Shown: positions 45,519 to 54,474 of the stretch, piece after piece
Position numbering within the stretch: the first letter of the stretch is position 1
How the letters are laid out: every line of letters starts with the position of its first letter
Source: Paraburkholderia panacisoli
GTDB taxonomy: Bacteria; Pseudomonadota; Gammaproteobacteria; Burkholderiales; Burkholderiaceae
Direction of reading: 5' to 3'
Length of the DNA stretch: 64,000 nucleotides
NCBI RefSeq assembly: GCF_008369935.1
Contig: NZ_VTUZ01000006.1
Location: 62,001-126,000, forward strand
Translations under genes and position numbers: made by a program
The notes under the pieces: generated by a model
The model's database searches: none
Told to the model about the DNA's origin: nothing
The model's input: only the letters and a program-made list of their open reading frames with translations

Positions 45519-46079
45519 TCAGACCGCCAGTGCAGCGAGACTCTCGCGGGCCTTGGCGTCGGCAAATTTCTTTGTCTTACCTGCCCGCGACGGCGGCTGG
45601 CACAGCCCGCACACGAACGCATGCTGCGGATCGTGCGCGTGTGCGACAAAACGTCCACCGCAGCGACAGCAGGCGGTCATCTGCAACATGCCGGAGTCGA
45701 AGAAGCGCACCAGCGTCCACGCGCGCGTGAGGCTGAGCACCGGCTCGTCGTCGTGCAGCTGAACGTGCTCCAGATAGAGCCGGTAGCTCTTCACGATCGA
45801 CTGGATCGTCAGGCAGCCGCCGTGTCCGGCCATGAAACAGTAGATGTTGTAGAACAGCGATGAGTGAAAGTTCGGCTGCCAGGTCATGAACCAGTCGGTC
45901 GAAAACGGCAACATGCCCTTGGGCGGCGACACCCCTTTCAGTTCCTTGTACAACTTGATGAGCCGGTCGCGCGACAGACTGGTTTCCGCTTCCAGCAATT
46001 GCAAACGCGCGCCAAGTTCGATCAGTTCGATGGCCAGGGTGATTTCCCTGACTTCGAGTACGACGCTTTTATAGGCCAT
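45519..46079 (-). CDS. flhC: Flagellar master regulator subunit FlhC
   Basis: 186 aa. The zinc-binding cysteines are Cys137, Cys140, Cys157 and Cys160 (ACCRCGG and VCGLC), as in enteric FlhC. The N-terminal part has VVLEVREITLAIELIELGAR. FlhC with FlhD forms the FlhD4C2 activator of early flagellar operons. It starts 51 bases after flhD. Confidence 0.96.
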   Translation of the reverse strand: MAYKSVVLEVREITLAIELIELGARLQLLEAETSLSRDRLIKLYKELKGVSPPKGMLPFSTDWFMTWQPNFHSSLFYNIYCFMAGHGGCLTIQSIVKSYRLYLEHVQLHDDEPVLSLTRAWTLVRFFDSGMLQMTACCRCGGRFVAHAHDPQHAFVCGLCQPPSRAGKTKKFADAKARESLAALAV

Positions 46080-46130
46080 CCGCTCGCCGATCTCCCCGCC
46101 CGATCGCTTTGTGTGAGAAAGAGGCCGCCA

Positions 46131-46451
46131 TCAGCCGAGTTGCTCGACGGGCTGGCTCGCCATCAGGATCGCGGAATGCGCCTGGGCCACGGCGCTCGAT
46201 TTGCCTTTGTCGGCGAGCGCGGACAGCACGGCATGGTCGTCGAAACGGAAACGGCACAACACCTGATTGGACGCCGCCAGCTTGACGGTCTGCGCCAACG
46301 ACAGATTGGCGAGCACATCGGCTAGCTGGTCGGAAATCCCCATGCGAAACATGCCCATCGGCTTGTCTTCGCGCAGCAGGCGCTGCGCGAGCAGGAGATA
46401 CGACAGATTGACTTCTCTGATCTCATTGAGCATTTCGCTTGTCGCGCTCAT
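46131..46451 (-). CDS. flhD: Flagellar master regulator subunit FlhD
   Basis: 106 aa helical protein. It has EIREVNLSYLLLAQRLLRED and MFRMGISDQLADVLANLSLA, the FlhD core. ATG 46451 has GGGGGAA upstream. It heads flhDC with a 730-base gene-free upstream region, expected for a highly regulated master operon. Confidence 0.95.
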   Translation of the reverse strand: MSATSEMLNEIREVNLSYLLLAQRLLREDKPMGMFRMGISDQLADVLANLSLAQTVKLAASNQVLCRFRFDDHAVLSALADKGKSSAVAQAHSAILMASQPVEQLG

Positions 46452-46605
46452 TGATTCCCCCGGGGTGTATCTGGCTGGTCAGGCCGTTACGGAAACGTTT
46501 GCTCGAATGCGCGCACTGAAACCGCACGGATCGGCTCGTCTCTGGTCTTGCAAGCATTGTGGCGAAAGGGGAAGCGGTCGAAAATCGGAGAGACACCCAG
46601 CCTGT

Positions 46606-46648
46606 TTGACGGATTAATCCGTCATTGTTGTAGGAATTTTTCCTACAA
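46606..46648. promoter_or_regulatory. Pair of palindromes upstream of flhD
   Basis: TGACGGATTAATCCGTCA (46606-46623) is a perfect 18-bp palindrome. TTGTAGGAA-N3-TTCCTACAA (46628-46648) is a second perfect one. Their centres are about 24 bp apart, near two helical turns, and they lie about 155-200 bases from the flhD start. They look like operators for dimeric regulators; the second recalls RcsB-type TAGGA/TCCTA half sites, which is only a resemblance. Confidence 0.6.
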
Positions 46649-46925
46649 AGGCGAATGCGAGGAAAAACGGAATCGACCGAAATGGCGCGCGGCTTGGGAC
46701 GCGTAATGCGCGTTAAATATTCTTGTGTGGCGGAGAATGACTGATTGTGAGTTCCCGGTGACTCACCATGCGCGCCGTTGTAGCGTTGAAAAAGATTATA
46801 AGACTTTTCACGCTTATGCAATGTGACTGCGTTAAAGACTCCCTTAAGACTTCAGAACGGCTCGGGCACGCGAATTGCTATCGTCTATCAGCCACTATTC
46901 AGCGTTTGATTATGCCGCTCGCACC

Positions 46926-46950
46926 GGCCGTCCCGACTATCGGGACGGCC
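46926..46950. other. GC-rich perfect hairpin in the flhD-glycosyltransferase gap
   Basis: Arms GGCCGTCCCGA (46926-46936) and TCGGGACGGCC (46940-46950), loop CTA. No T-run follows on either strand. It may be an operator or an RNA structure in a leader of either divergent gene. Confidence 0.65.
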
Positions 46951-47181
46951 GTCCACATGACCTGTAACGGGGGGTGTTTCGCGCTGTAACAACCTTAAGT
47001 GTTTGAAAAATGACTCGAATTAGCGCGGCCGATCCCGATAATGGACGCTAAGGGAATACCCGATGCAAGTTCGGAGCACCCCCGGGCGGCGGCTTACCGC
47101 GCCCAACCGTCCGTCAGGCATTCGCTCCTCGCTCTATTCGAGTGCAGTTGTGCGAAGCCGTTGTGAACAGGAGAAAACCGC

Positions 47182-48246
47182 ATGCGAATCGCACAAATTG
47201 CGCCGCTGTACGAAGCCGTCCCGCCGAAACTTTATGGCGGCACCGAACGCGTCGTGTCGTATCTGACCGAAGCTCTGGTCGATCTCGGCCACGATGTCAC
47301 GCTGTTTGCGAGCGGCGACTCGGTCACGTCCGCGAATCTCGAAGCGTCCTGGCCGCGCGCGCTGCGCCTCGATCCGACGATCCGCGACGCGCTGGCGCCG
47401 CACGTGCTGATGATGGAAAAGGTGCGCAAGATCGCCCATGAATTCGATGTGCTGCACTTTCACCTCGATTACATGCCGTTCCCGCTCTTCACCACGATGG
47501 ACACGCCGTTCGTGACCACGCTGCACGGCCGTCTCGATCTGCCGGAACTGCAACCGGTATTCGACGCTTTTTCCAACGTGCCGGTGGTGTCGATTTCCGA
47601 TTCGCAGCGTTTGCCGCTGCCACAGGCGAACTGGCTCAACACCATTTATCACGGTCTGCCGGAACAGTTACTGACGCCGCAGGCGCACAAGAAGCCGGAG
47701 TACCTGGCGTTCCTCGGTCGTATTTGCCCGGAAAAGCGCGTCGATACAGCTATCAAGATCGCTGCACAAAGCGGTTTGCCGCTGAAGATCGCCGCCAAGG
47801 TGGACAAGGTCGATCAGGAGTATTTCAAGCGCGAGATCGAGCCGCTGCTGTCGATGGCGCACGTGGAATTCGTCGGCGAGATCAACGAGGCGCAGAAACC
47901 CGAGTTCCTGTCCGGCGCGAAGGCGTTGCTCTTCCCGATCGACTGGTCGGAGCCGTTCGGCCTCGTGATGATCGAATCGATGGCGTGCGGCACGCCGGTG
48001 ATTGCGTTCAACCGCGGGTCGGTGCCGGAAGTGATCGACCACGGCGTGACGGGCTACATTGTCGAGGACGTGCAGGGCGCGGTGGCGGCGCTGCAGCGTC
48101 TGGACGAGTTGTCGCGCACCGAAATCCGCACGCAATTCGAGCGCCGCTTCAGTTCCAGAACGATGGCGCAGAATTATGTGGACGGCTATTCGACCCTGAT
48201 CGAAGCGACCCGTCGCCCGGTGTTGCGTCAGGTTGCGGTCGGCTAA
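47182..48246 (+). CDS. Family 4 glycosyltransferase (GT-B fold)
   Basis: 354 aa. The N-terminus has IAPLYEAVPPKLYGGTERVV, the donor-side Gly-rich loop of GT4 enzymes. The C-terminal nucleotide-sugar site has EPFGLVMIESMACGTPVIAF and RGSVPEVIDHGVTG, with the EX7E motif. Substrate cannot be told. It is divergent from flhDC; a role in flagellin or surface glycosylation is possible but not shown. A GGAG ribosome binding site precedes ATG 47182. Confidence 0.88.
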   Translation: MRIAQIAPLYEAVPPKLYGGTERVVSYLTEALVDLGHDVTLFASGDSVTSANLEASWPRALRLDPTIRDALAPHVLMMEKVRKIAHEFDVLHFHLDYMPFPLFTTMDTPFVTTLHGRLDLPELQPVFDAFSNVPVVSISDSQRLPLPQANWLNTIYHGLPEQLLTPQAHKKPEYLAFLGRICPEKRVDTAIKIAAQSGLPLKIAAKVDKVDQEYFKREIEPLLSMAHVEFVGEINEAQKPEFLSGAKALLFPIDWSEPFGLVMIESMACGTPVIAFNRGSVPEVIDHGVTGYIVEDVQGAVAALQRLDELSRTEIRTQFERRFSSRTMAQNYVDGYSTLIEATRRPVLRQVAVG

Positions 48247-48410
48247 GCGGCAGGCTTAAAGCGGCGGGGCTTTTTGCGCTGCCAGCTTTAGCCGCTTACT
48301 GCTCTTGCGCACAGCTGCCGCCTTTCCGGTTCTTGCGGTAAATGGCAGGTAAATTCGACTGTGAATCGTTTGCGCAGGCGGAAATCAGAGTTATCCCGCT
48401 TCTTCTACGG

Positions 48411-48438
48411 AAAAGCCGCCCCGATGGGCGGCTTTTTT
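48411..48438 (+). terminator. Terminator after the glycosyltransferase gene
   Basis: Stem GCCGCC (48415-48420) with GGCGGC (48427-48432), extended by A-T pairs, followed by six T. It lies about 165 bases after the stop, so a 3' leader of that length or a small RNA may precede it. Confidence 0.88.
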
Positions 48439-48539
48439 ATTAAGCGGATGGATGCGCTTCCATCCTGATTGACGTTCGGCAAATAAAAAAGGGGCTTCGG
48501 TCAACCTTCAATTGGCTTTCGCCATGAGCGGCAACCGGT

Positions 48540-48842
48540 TCAGACCGCGCCAATCAAAAAGCGCTCGCGATTCTTGCCGACAATCCACTTGGGCGGCTTT
48601 CCCCGACCGCTCCACGTATTGCCCGATTTCGGGTCCTGATATTTCGCCGGCAGCGGCGCCTTTTTGGGCGGCCGGCCACGCTTGGCGGCAACTGCAAAGC
48701 CGAGGTCCTGAGCGGTAAGACCGTATTCAGCGATCTTTTGGCGGATGTCGGCGACTACATTGTCTATTTCAGTACGCCGCGCTTCTTCTGCTTGTGCCTG
48801 CAATTTGGCGATCTGCGCCTTGAGGTCTGCGTATTGAGACAT
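48540..48842 (-). CDS. hns: H-NS family nucleoid protein
   Basis: 100 aa from ATG 48842, chosen because the H-NS start MSQYADLKAQIAKLQAQAEE is standard in Burkholderiaceae. The coiled-coil dimer region covers 1-50. The AT-hook-like core is RGRPPKK and the C-terminal DNA-binding motif reads DPKSGNTWSGRGKPPKWI. H-NS represses AT-rich and motility-linked genes. It lies near flhDC, whose expression H-NS affects in enterics; whether it does so here is inference. The upstream 48890-49060 is AT-rich. Confidence 0.93.
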   Translation of the reverse strand: MSQYADLKAQIAKLQAQAEEARRTEIDNVVADIRQKIAEYGLTAQDLGFAVAAKRGRPPKKAPLPAKYQDPKSGNTWSGRGKPPKWIVGKNRERFLIGAV

Positions 48843-49137
48843 TCGGTTCTCCCCTTTTCTAGAACTCATTCGACGGCAGACTAACTGCAATTATAAAAAT
48901 TCGCAATGGCCAGTAATACCGATTCAGGAATCTATCCTCTGATAATTATTAAACGTTGTTGAATTGCAAAACGACGGCTTTATCCGGCAATAATAGTAAA
49001 GCCCACTCCATATTGACAATTCTTGACACTCAATTTGGCTGTCTTTGCCTAGAATTGCGCGCTCAAGGCATACACCCACGCTTAGCCGTGAGTGCTCTCA
49101 AAGCGTCGCACTTTTTTAGGAATACCAATCATGCAGT

Positions 49138-49872
49138 TTGTCAAAGCGCCTTGCCGCTGAGCTGTTCGGCACTTTCTGGCTCGTGCTCGGGGGCTGCGGC
49201 AGTGCGGTCCTCGCCGCGAACTTCGCCGGCCCGGTCCACGGCTTGGGCATTGGATTCGTCGGCGTGTCGCTGGCATTCGGCTTGACGGTTCTGACCATGG
49301 CTTATGCAATCGGCCATATTTCCGGATGTCATCTGAATCCGGCCGTCAGCGTCGGGCTGACCGTCGCCGGCCGTTTTCCGGCTCGCGACCTCGTGCCGTA
49401 TATCGCCGCGCAAGTGGTCGGCGCCGTGCTGGCTGCGCTGGTGTTGTCGGTAATCGCATCGGGCAAGCCGGAATTCGATCTCGTGGCCAGCGGTTTCGCC
49501 AGCAACGGCTACGGCGATCGCTCGCCGGGCCATTACTCGCTCGCCGCGGCATTCGTGTGCGAAGTGGTGATGACCGGCTTCTTCCTGTTCGTCATCCTGG
49601 GCGCAACCGACAGGCGCGCGCCGGCCGGCTTCGCGCCGATAGCGATCGGCCTGTGCCTGACGCTGATCCACCTCATTTCGATCCCGGTCACCAACACGTC
49701 GGTCAATCCGGCGCGTTCCACCGGCCCGGCGCTGTTTGTCGGCGGCGCAGCCGTGGACCAGTTGTGGATGTTCTGGGTCGCGCCGATCATCGGGGCGGTG
49801 ATCGCGGGAGTGCTTTATCCGCTAATCGCGGAAAGCGGCACCGCTAGCTCACAGGAACTGGCGCTCGACTGA
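49138..49872 (+). CDS. aqpZ: Aquaporin Z
   Basis: 244 aa as read from TTG 49138 ([20 protein letters not shown]). Six membrane helices and two NPA boxes are intact: GCHLNPAVS and SVNPARSTG. The better start signal, AGG ahead of ATG 49131, is in another frame that stops after nine codons. Deleting one T from the run at 49137-49139 would give [13 protein letters not shown], a normal AqpZ start. So there may be a one-base insertion (real or a sequencing error), or translation starts at the weak TTG. Confidence 0.88.
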   Translation: MSKRLAAELFGTFWLVLGGCGSAVLAANFAGPVHGLGIGFVGVSLAFGLTVLTMAYAIGHISGCHLNPAVSVGLTVAGRFPARDLVPYIAAQVVGAVLAALVLSVIASGKPEFDLVASGFASNGYGDRSPGHYSLAAAFVCEVVMTGFFLFVILGATDRRAPAGFAPIAIGLCLTLIHLISIPVTNTSVNPARSTGPALFVGGAAVDQLWMFWVAPIIGAVIAGVLYPLIAESGTASSQELALD

Positions 49873-49903
49873 TCGGCGAGTGCTTTTATCCAGCCAGTCA
49901 AAG

Positions 49904-49926
49904 CGGGCGCTACGGCGCCCGTTTTT
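49904..49926 (+). terminator. Terminator after aqpZ
   Basis: Arms CGGGCGC (49904-49910) and GCGCCCG (49915-49921), loop TACG, followed by TTTTTG. A clear intrinsic terminator 32 bases after aqpZ. Confidence 0.92.
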
Positions 49927-50043
49927 GTTCTGGCTCGAACGACGCTGTTTGGCCGACAGTCCGGCAGTGGGGCAGTCCGACAGTGGCAAGGCATGGCACG
50001 CTGCTAGAATCGGGCGACTTCCAAGCTTGCAGAGGTGCTACCG

Positions 50044-50739
50044 ATGAACCGTTTCCGCGGATTCCTGCATGGCGTCGCACTCTCCCTTGCCGGCTTGTGC
50101 GTCGGTGCAGCGGCGCTGCCCACCGCGCATGCGGCCGACGGCAACACCGAAACGCTGGTCTTCGTGCGACATGGCGAGAAGCCCGCGCAGGGCTTCGGAC
50201 AACTCAACTGTCAGGGCCTGAACCGTGCGCTGGCGCTGCCGGCGGTGATCGCTGCGAAGTTCGGCAAACCCGATGCGATTTACGCGCCCGACCCCGGCCA
50301 GCAAAAAGACGATAGCGGTCATCCCTATTACTACATCCGTCCGCTGGCGACGATCGAGCCAACCGCCATCCAGTTTCAAATGCCGGTGCAAACGCCCTAT
50401 GGCTTCGCTCAGATCGACCAGCTCGGCACCACGCTCGTGAACCCGGCCAATCGCAACAAGCTGATCGTCGTGGCGTGGGAGCACAAACTGATCGTGAAGT
50501 TGTTGCGCCAGATGCTGAGCGCTCATGGCGGCAAAGCAGCCGATGTCCCCAACTGGCAAAGCGACGACTTCGACAGTATCTATATCGTGCGGCTCGACTG
50601 GCAAAACGGCACGGCGCGCGCCAGTTTCAAACGAGACCGCCAGGGACTGGACGGACGCGCCACCGATTGTCCTTGCGCTGCGCTGCCAGGCACACCATCG
50701 GCGGCAGCTTCCAGTGCTTCCGGCAGCGCGGCAGATTAA
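50044..50739 (+). CDS. Periplasmic histidine-phosphatase-superfamily protein
   Basis: 231 aa from ATG 50044, which has AGAGG upstream; GTG 50035 is less likely. A signal peptide (about 1-31, ending AHAAD) points to export. The catalytic motif is FVRHGEKP (RHG), and a second His lies in VVAWEHKLIVKLL. The substrate is unknown. It stands alone between aqpZ and a small secreted protein. Confidence 0.85.
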   Translation: MNRFRGFLHGVALSLAGLCVGAAALPTAHAADGNTETLVFVRHGEKPAQGFGQLNCQGLNRALALPAVIAAKFGKPDAIYAPDPGQQKDDSGHPYYYIRPLATIEPTAIQFQMPVQTPYGFAQIDQLGTTLVNPANRNKLIVVAWEHKLIVKLLRQMLSAHGGKAADVPNWQSDDFDSIYIVRLDWQNGTARASFKRDRQGLDGRATDCPCAALPGTPSAAASSASGSAAD

Positions 50740-51024
50740 TCGGGTAATACAGATGTAAGCCGCAATTACGCACGCAGCGGCCCGATTCCGGCCGCGCGGT
50801 GCGCCGAGCGCGCACTGCTAGCGCCAAAGAAGACGAAAAACCTTATTGGGCGTGGCTTCGCGTGGGTTGTCCACAATCCGAGCTCCGATTGAACCGTATG
50901 CTGCGCTCCTTTCAAATGCAGCGACGATGCTTGCAGTCCGTAACATCTGGTCGCAGTACCCGCAGGATTGAATGCGTACATTGGACCTGTGCGACAAACC
51001 CACGTCGCTTCACAGGAGAACAAC

Positions 51025-51321
51025 ATGAAACGCATCGTCACTCACTTGCTGGTTGCTGCCGGTCTTGCGGCGGGCGCATGCGGTGTCGCGCAAGCGCATA
51101 CGGAAATGAATGTCGGCCTGTCGCTCGGCGCACCGGTGTATGCACAGCCGGCCCGCGTTTATGCGGCGCCGCAGCCGGTGTACTACGGCGGCTGGAACCA
51201 TCGTTACGACCGGGGCGATTACTACCGCGGCGACCATCGGGATGACCGCGGCTGGAATCACAACGACCGTCACTGGGGTCACGATGATCGGGGCGACCAC
51301 CGCGGCGGATGGCATGGTTGA
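51025..51321 (+). CDS. Small secreted His/Asp/Arg/Gly-rich protein
   Basis: 98 aa from ATG 51025 with AGGAGAA upstream. The signal peptide ends near GVAQAHT. The mature part becomes a low-complexity tail of RGD, HDDRG and GWNHND-like units (about 60-98), very rich in His and Asp. It may bind metal; that is inference. I do not recognise a named family. Confidence 0.75.
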   Translation: MKRIVTHLLVAAGLAAGACGVAQAHTEMNVGLSLGAPVYAQPARVYAAPQPVYYGGWNHRYDRGDYYRGDHRDDRGWNHNDRHWGHDDRGDHRGGWHG

Positions 51322-51492
51322 TTGATCTCGGCGTGAGCCGGTGAGCCACAGTGGCAGATCGCCAACCTTGGTGGCGTAAGTCGACTACGACTTGCCGTCT
51401 CGTGCCGGCGTAGACCACGTAGCGCTGCGAAAAAAAGTCAGCGCGTCAAAACGGTCCGCATTCCATGAACATGGATGCGGGCCGATTCCGTT

Positions 51493-52314
51493 TCAGGACG
51501 CCAATTCGTCGTCGAGCGAGAACAGTTTGCGCAAGTGGTGCGCGACGCCCGCTTCGAAGTTGTTGCCGATGCGCGGCACGTCCGGCAGACGCGCGATGAG
51601 ATCAGGATTGGCATTGTTCATCATGAACGGATGGCCGGCCGTTTCCAGCAGGTCGATATCGTTCATGTTGTCACCGAACGCGACGCACTGCGATGCATCG
51701 ACGCCGAGACGCTCAAGCACGATCTGCAACGCGCGTCCCTTCGATACGTTCGACGTCATCACTTCCAGACAATCCGGCAGCGAATAGGTCACATACAGGT
51801 CATCGCCGAATTCGCGCGCGAGATTCGCGGCGATCGGCGCGAGATCGGCGGGGTCGCCGATGTAGAGCGCTTTCGCGATGTCGACGCCGTCGTGATTCGG
51901 CAGATCGGTCACTTCGTAAGTGAAGCCCGAGTCCTGATGGAACTTCAGCAGATCCGGCGCATCGCGGTCGATCAGCCACGCCTGGTCGGCGAACAGGTTG
52001 ACGATCACGCGGCCATGCGAGCCGGCGATCTCCGGTTGCACGAGGCGCTGGACGATGGCCGGCGGCAGGTCGTCGGCGTGAATCACGGTGTTGTCCGGCG
52101 CATGGATGCGCGCGCCGTTCGACGTAATCAGATACGGACTGATTCCGAGCAGATCACGAATGCCCGCGACGTCGCAATAATGCCGCCCCGTAGCGATCAC
52201 GAACCGCAGCCCGTCGTTTTCCAGTTTGCGCACAGTGGCGACCGTGAACGGGTCCACCTGATGATCGGCGTTGAGCAGCGTGCCGTCGAGATCGGTGGCG
52301 ATGACTTTGTACAT
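51493..52314 (-). CDS. Cof-type HAD phosphatase (class IIB)
   Basis: 273 aa. HAD motif I is ATDLDGTLLNADHQV (Asp8, Asp10). The later motif QCVAFGDNMNDIDLLETAGH is the Mg2+-binding region of Cof/YidA-type enzymes that act on sugar phosphates and related substrates. The exact substrate cannot be told. It follows the BadF-type kinase gene on the same strand, about 100 bases on, so it may dephosphorylate a sugar phosphate in the same route (inference). Confidence 0.9.
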   Translation of the reverse strand: MYKVIATDLDGTLLNADHQVDPFTVATVRKLENDGLRFVIATGRHYCDVAGIRDLLGISPYLITSNGARIHAPDNTVIHADDLPPAIVQRLVQPEIAGSHGRVIVNLFADQAWLIDRDAPDLLKFHQDSGFTYEVTDLPNHDGVDIAKALYIGDPADLAPIAANLAREFGDDLYVTYSLPDCLEVMTSNVSKGRALQIVLERLGVDASQCVAFGDNMNDIDLLETAGHPFMMNNANPDLIARLPDVPRIGNNFEAGVAHHLRKLFSLDDELAS

Positions 52315-52415
52315 GGTATGAGCGGTTAGGGCAGCGTCGAAGAGCGTATTTTACCGTTGCCGGACGCGCACCCAGAATCGCGGCCGGCAAGGTCGGCATT
52401 CTCAGCCAGCAATAC

Positions 52416-53297
52416 TCAGTCAGCCAGGTGCGCGGCTTCGCGCTGCGCGAGTTGCAGTCCGCCATGCGCCGAGTCCGCCAGCGGCTCGCGCAGGCGCGCC
52501 TGATAGCGCTGCGGCACATACTCGCGCAACGGTGCGCCAAGTCCGCCGCACAACGCGACGGGCAAGCTTTCCGAGGAATCCAGCGCACTGATCATCTTGC
52601 CCACTTCGCCGCCGGCCTCGCCGAGCAGCCGCGCGGCGAACGGATGCGTGCGATGCGCGATCGCGACTGGCGCGAGGCTCGCGTAAGCCGTCTGATTGGC
52701 CGCGCAGAGCCAGACGACGAGACTCTCGCGGTCCTGTGCGCCGGTGTGCGCGAGCAGCGCCCGCGCGAGGTCGTCGATGGGCGCGCGCCCGTCGAGCGCC
52801 TGCTGCGCATGCACAATCAGCCGCAGCCCGAGCCACGCGCCGCTTGCCTCGTCGCCCGATGGAAAGCCGTAGCCGCTGGCAACGCGGCATTCGCCGTCGT
52901 CAGCGAGCGAAGCCGCCACGCTGCCGGTGCCGAGCGCGACGATCACGCCGGGCGCGCCGCCGTGCGCTCCCAGCAGCGTCGTATATGCGTCGCTTTCCAC
53001 GGCAAGTCCGGCGACCCCGGGCGCTCGTGCGTGAAACTCGGCGAGCCAGTCACGATTGTTGACGCCCGCCAATCCACAACCCAGCACACAGCGCGACCAG
53101 TCCAGGCTTGCGCCAGCACGCTCGAACGCTTCGGCGCAGCCGGCCTCGATCGACTGCCACGCCCGCTCGATGCCGAGCCCCAAACCCGACGGCCCGCTTG
53201 CTGCCTGTGCCAGTTCGCGGCCCTGCGCGTCGCCGAGCACGACGCGCGTGCCGCTGCCGCCACCGTCAATGCCGATCAGAAAGAAGTCTTGGTTCAT
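52416..53297 (-). CDS. BadF/BadG/BcrA/BcrD ATPase family sugar kinase
   Basis: 293 aa, ASKHA fold. Phosphate-1 motif IGIDGGGSGTRVVLGD, the middle GTGSVAASLADDG and GYGFPSGDEASGAWLGL, and adenosine region ALCGGLGAPL fit N-acetylglucosamine or glucosamine kinases of this family. No iron-sulfur cysteines are seen, so it is not a benzoyl-CoA reductase subunit. It may act on amino sugars from cell-wall recycling. Confidence 0.85.
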   Translation of the reverse strand: MNQDFFLIGIDGGGSGTRVVLGDAQGRELAQAASGPSGLGLGIERAWQSIEAGCAEAFERAGASLDWSRCVLGCGLAGVNNRDWLAEFHARAPGVAGLAVESDAYTTLLGAHGGAPGVIVALGTGSVAASLADDGECRVASGYGFPSGDEASGAWLGLRLIVHAQQALDGRAPIDDLARALLAHTGAQDRESLVVWLCAANQTAYASLAPVAIAHRTHPFAARLLGEAGGEVGKMISALDSSESLPVALCGGLGAPLREYVPQRYQARLREPLADSAHGGLQLAQREAAHLAD

Positions 53298-53443
53298 CGA
53301 ATCGAATGATTTCCGTGAATGAATAACGCGTAGCGTGGCAGGTCAGATTCAATCCGGCAATTGGCCAAACGGCCAGCTTGCGGCGCGCCCAGCTTCAGCT
53401 ATGCTGACGGGCGACACGACAACGGACACGCAGGAGCGCGACA

Positions 53444-54040
53444 GTGACACAGCGATGCAACTGGGTATCGAGCGAAGCGCTCGCACAGTACCACGACTCC
53501 GAATGGGGCGTGCCCTCGCGCGACGATCGGCATCTGTTCGAGATGCTGGTTCTGGAGGGCGCGCAGGCGGGTTTGTCGTGGTCGACAATTCTCAACAAGC
53601 GGGCCGGCTACCGCCGCGCGTTCGCCGACTTCGACATCGACAAGATCGCGCGCTTTACGCCGAAGCACGTTGACAAGCTGGTGACCGACGAAAGTATCGT
53701 GCGCCACCGCGGCAAGATCGAAGCAGCCATCAGCAACGCCCGCGCGGTGCAGCAGATTCAGGCCGAGCACGGGTCGCTTGCCAACTTCGTGTGGTCGTTC
53801 GTCGATCAGACGCCGATCCAGAACGATTGGGCCTCGTACAAGCAGGCGCCCGCATCGACGGACGTGTCGGATGCACTGAGCAAAGGGCTGAAACGCTACG
53901 GCTGCAAGTTCGTCGGCTCGACGATCTGTTACGCGTTCATGCAAGCGGTCGGGATGGTCAACGATCATGAGACGAACTGCATGTGTCGCGCGCGATGCGT
54001 GGCGCTGGGCAAGAAGGGGCGTAGTCGCAAGGCCGGTTGA
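53444..54040 (+). CDS. tag: DNA-3-methyladenine glycosylase I (Tag)
   Basis: 198 aa from GTG 53444, which has AGGAG upstream. It has the Tag signatures CNWVSSEALAQYHDSEWGVP and LVLEGAQAGLSWSTILNKRA, and the zinc-binding Cys and His residues (RCNW, YHDSEWG, and NDHETNCMC at the end). It excises 3-methyladenine from DNA. It is monocistronic. Confidence 0.95.
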   Translation: MTQRCNWVSSEALAQYHDSEWGVPSRDDRHLFEMLVLEGAQAGLSWSTILNKRAGYRRAFADFDIDKIARFTPKHVDKLVTDESIVRHRGKIEAAISNARAVQQIQAEHGSLANFVWSFVDQTPIQNDWASYKQAPASTDVSDALSKGLKRYGCKFVGSTICYAFMQAVGMVNDHETNCMCRARCVALGKKGRSRKAG

Positions 54041-54474
54041 GCTGGGCGCGATCTGCTCTGGATGGGTGCCTCCGGCTTCCGCCCGCTGATGCCTGTTGCC
54101 GCTTAGTGCCGCGGTTCTAACAAATGACAGGTGCCTAGGGAAACTCCCGAGTACCGCGGCTCCCCAAGCCTCGTTTGCCTGTTGGCGCAAGGCCGGGCGG
54201 CTCAAAATCGGCGCTCGACACATGTCGAGGGCCACTCCATAACGCCGTCCGACAAAGCCCCTCTACGCTTCTCGCGCGTCCCGGTCGTTATAGGGTTATA
54301 GGCACTGAGCAGGGAGAACGCTGGCTCTCTCCTCGCCGGGACGCCACGCGCAAAACCGGGAATTGAAGGCTTTTCGCCGCCCTAGTCCGGACTTCGCTCA
54401 GTGGCACGCGTTGGATACTACTGCTCATGTGCTCAAACAACGAATAACCGCTGCGTTAGCACGGGAGACCAACC
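54041..54474. other. Gene-free stretch after tag
   Basis: 434 bases with no gene, tRNA-like fold or clear repeat that I can support. A GGGAG ribosome binding site for the next gene is at its end. Confidence 0.5.

Larger units (their letters stand above)
46452..47181. other. Long regulatory gap between flhD and the glycosyltransferase
   Basis: 730 bases between divergent genes. It holds two adjacent palindromes (46606-46648), a GC hairpin (46926-46950), and AT-rich patches. The frames across it show no recognisable protein. It likely contains the flhDC promoter(s) and a long leader. Confidence 0.7.

Noticed and set aside
46423..46821. Minus-strand frame over the flhD upstream region
   Set aside because: It overlaps the flhD start and the palindromes and has no homology that I recognise; regulatory DNA is the better reading.
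54041..54474. Possible tRNA or structured RNA after tag
   Set aside because: GC-rich pairs such as CCGCGG recur but no cloverleaf or known RNA family pattern could be built.
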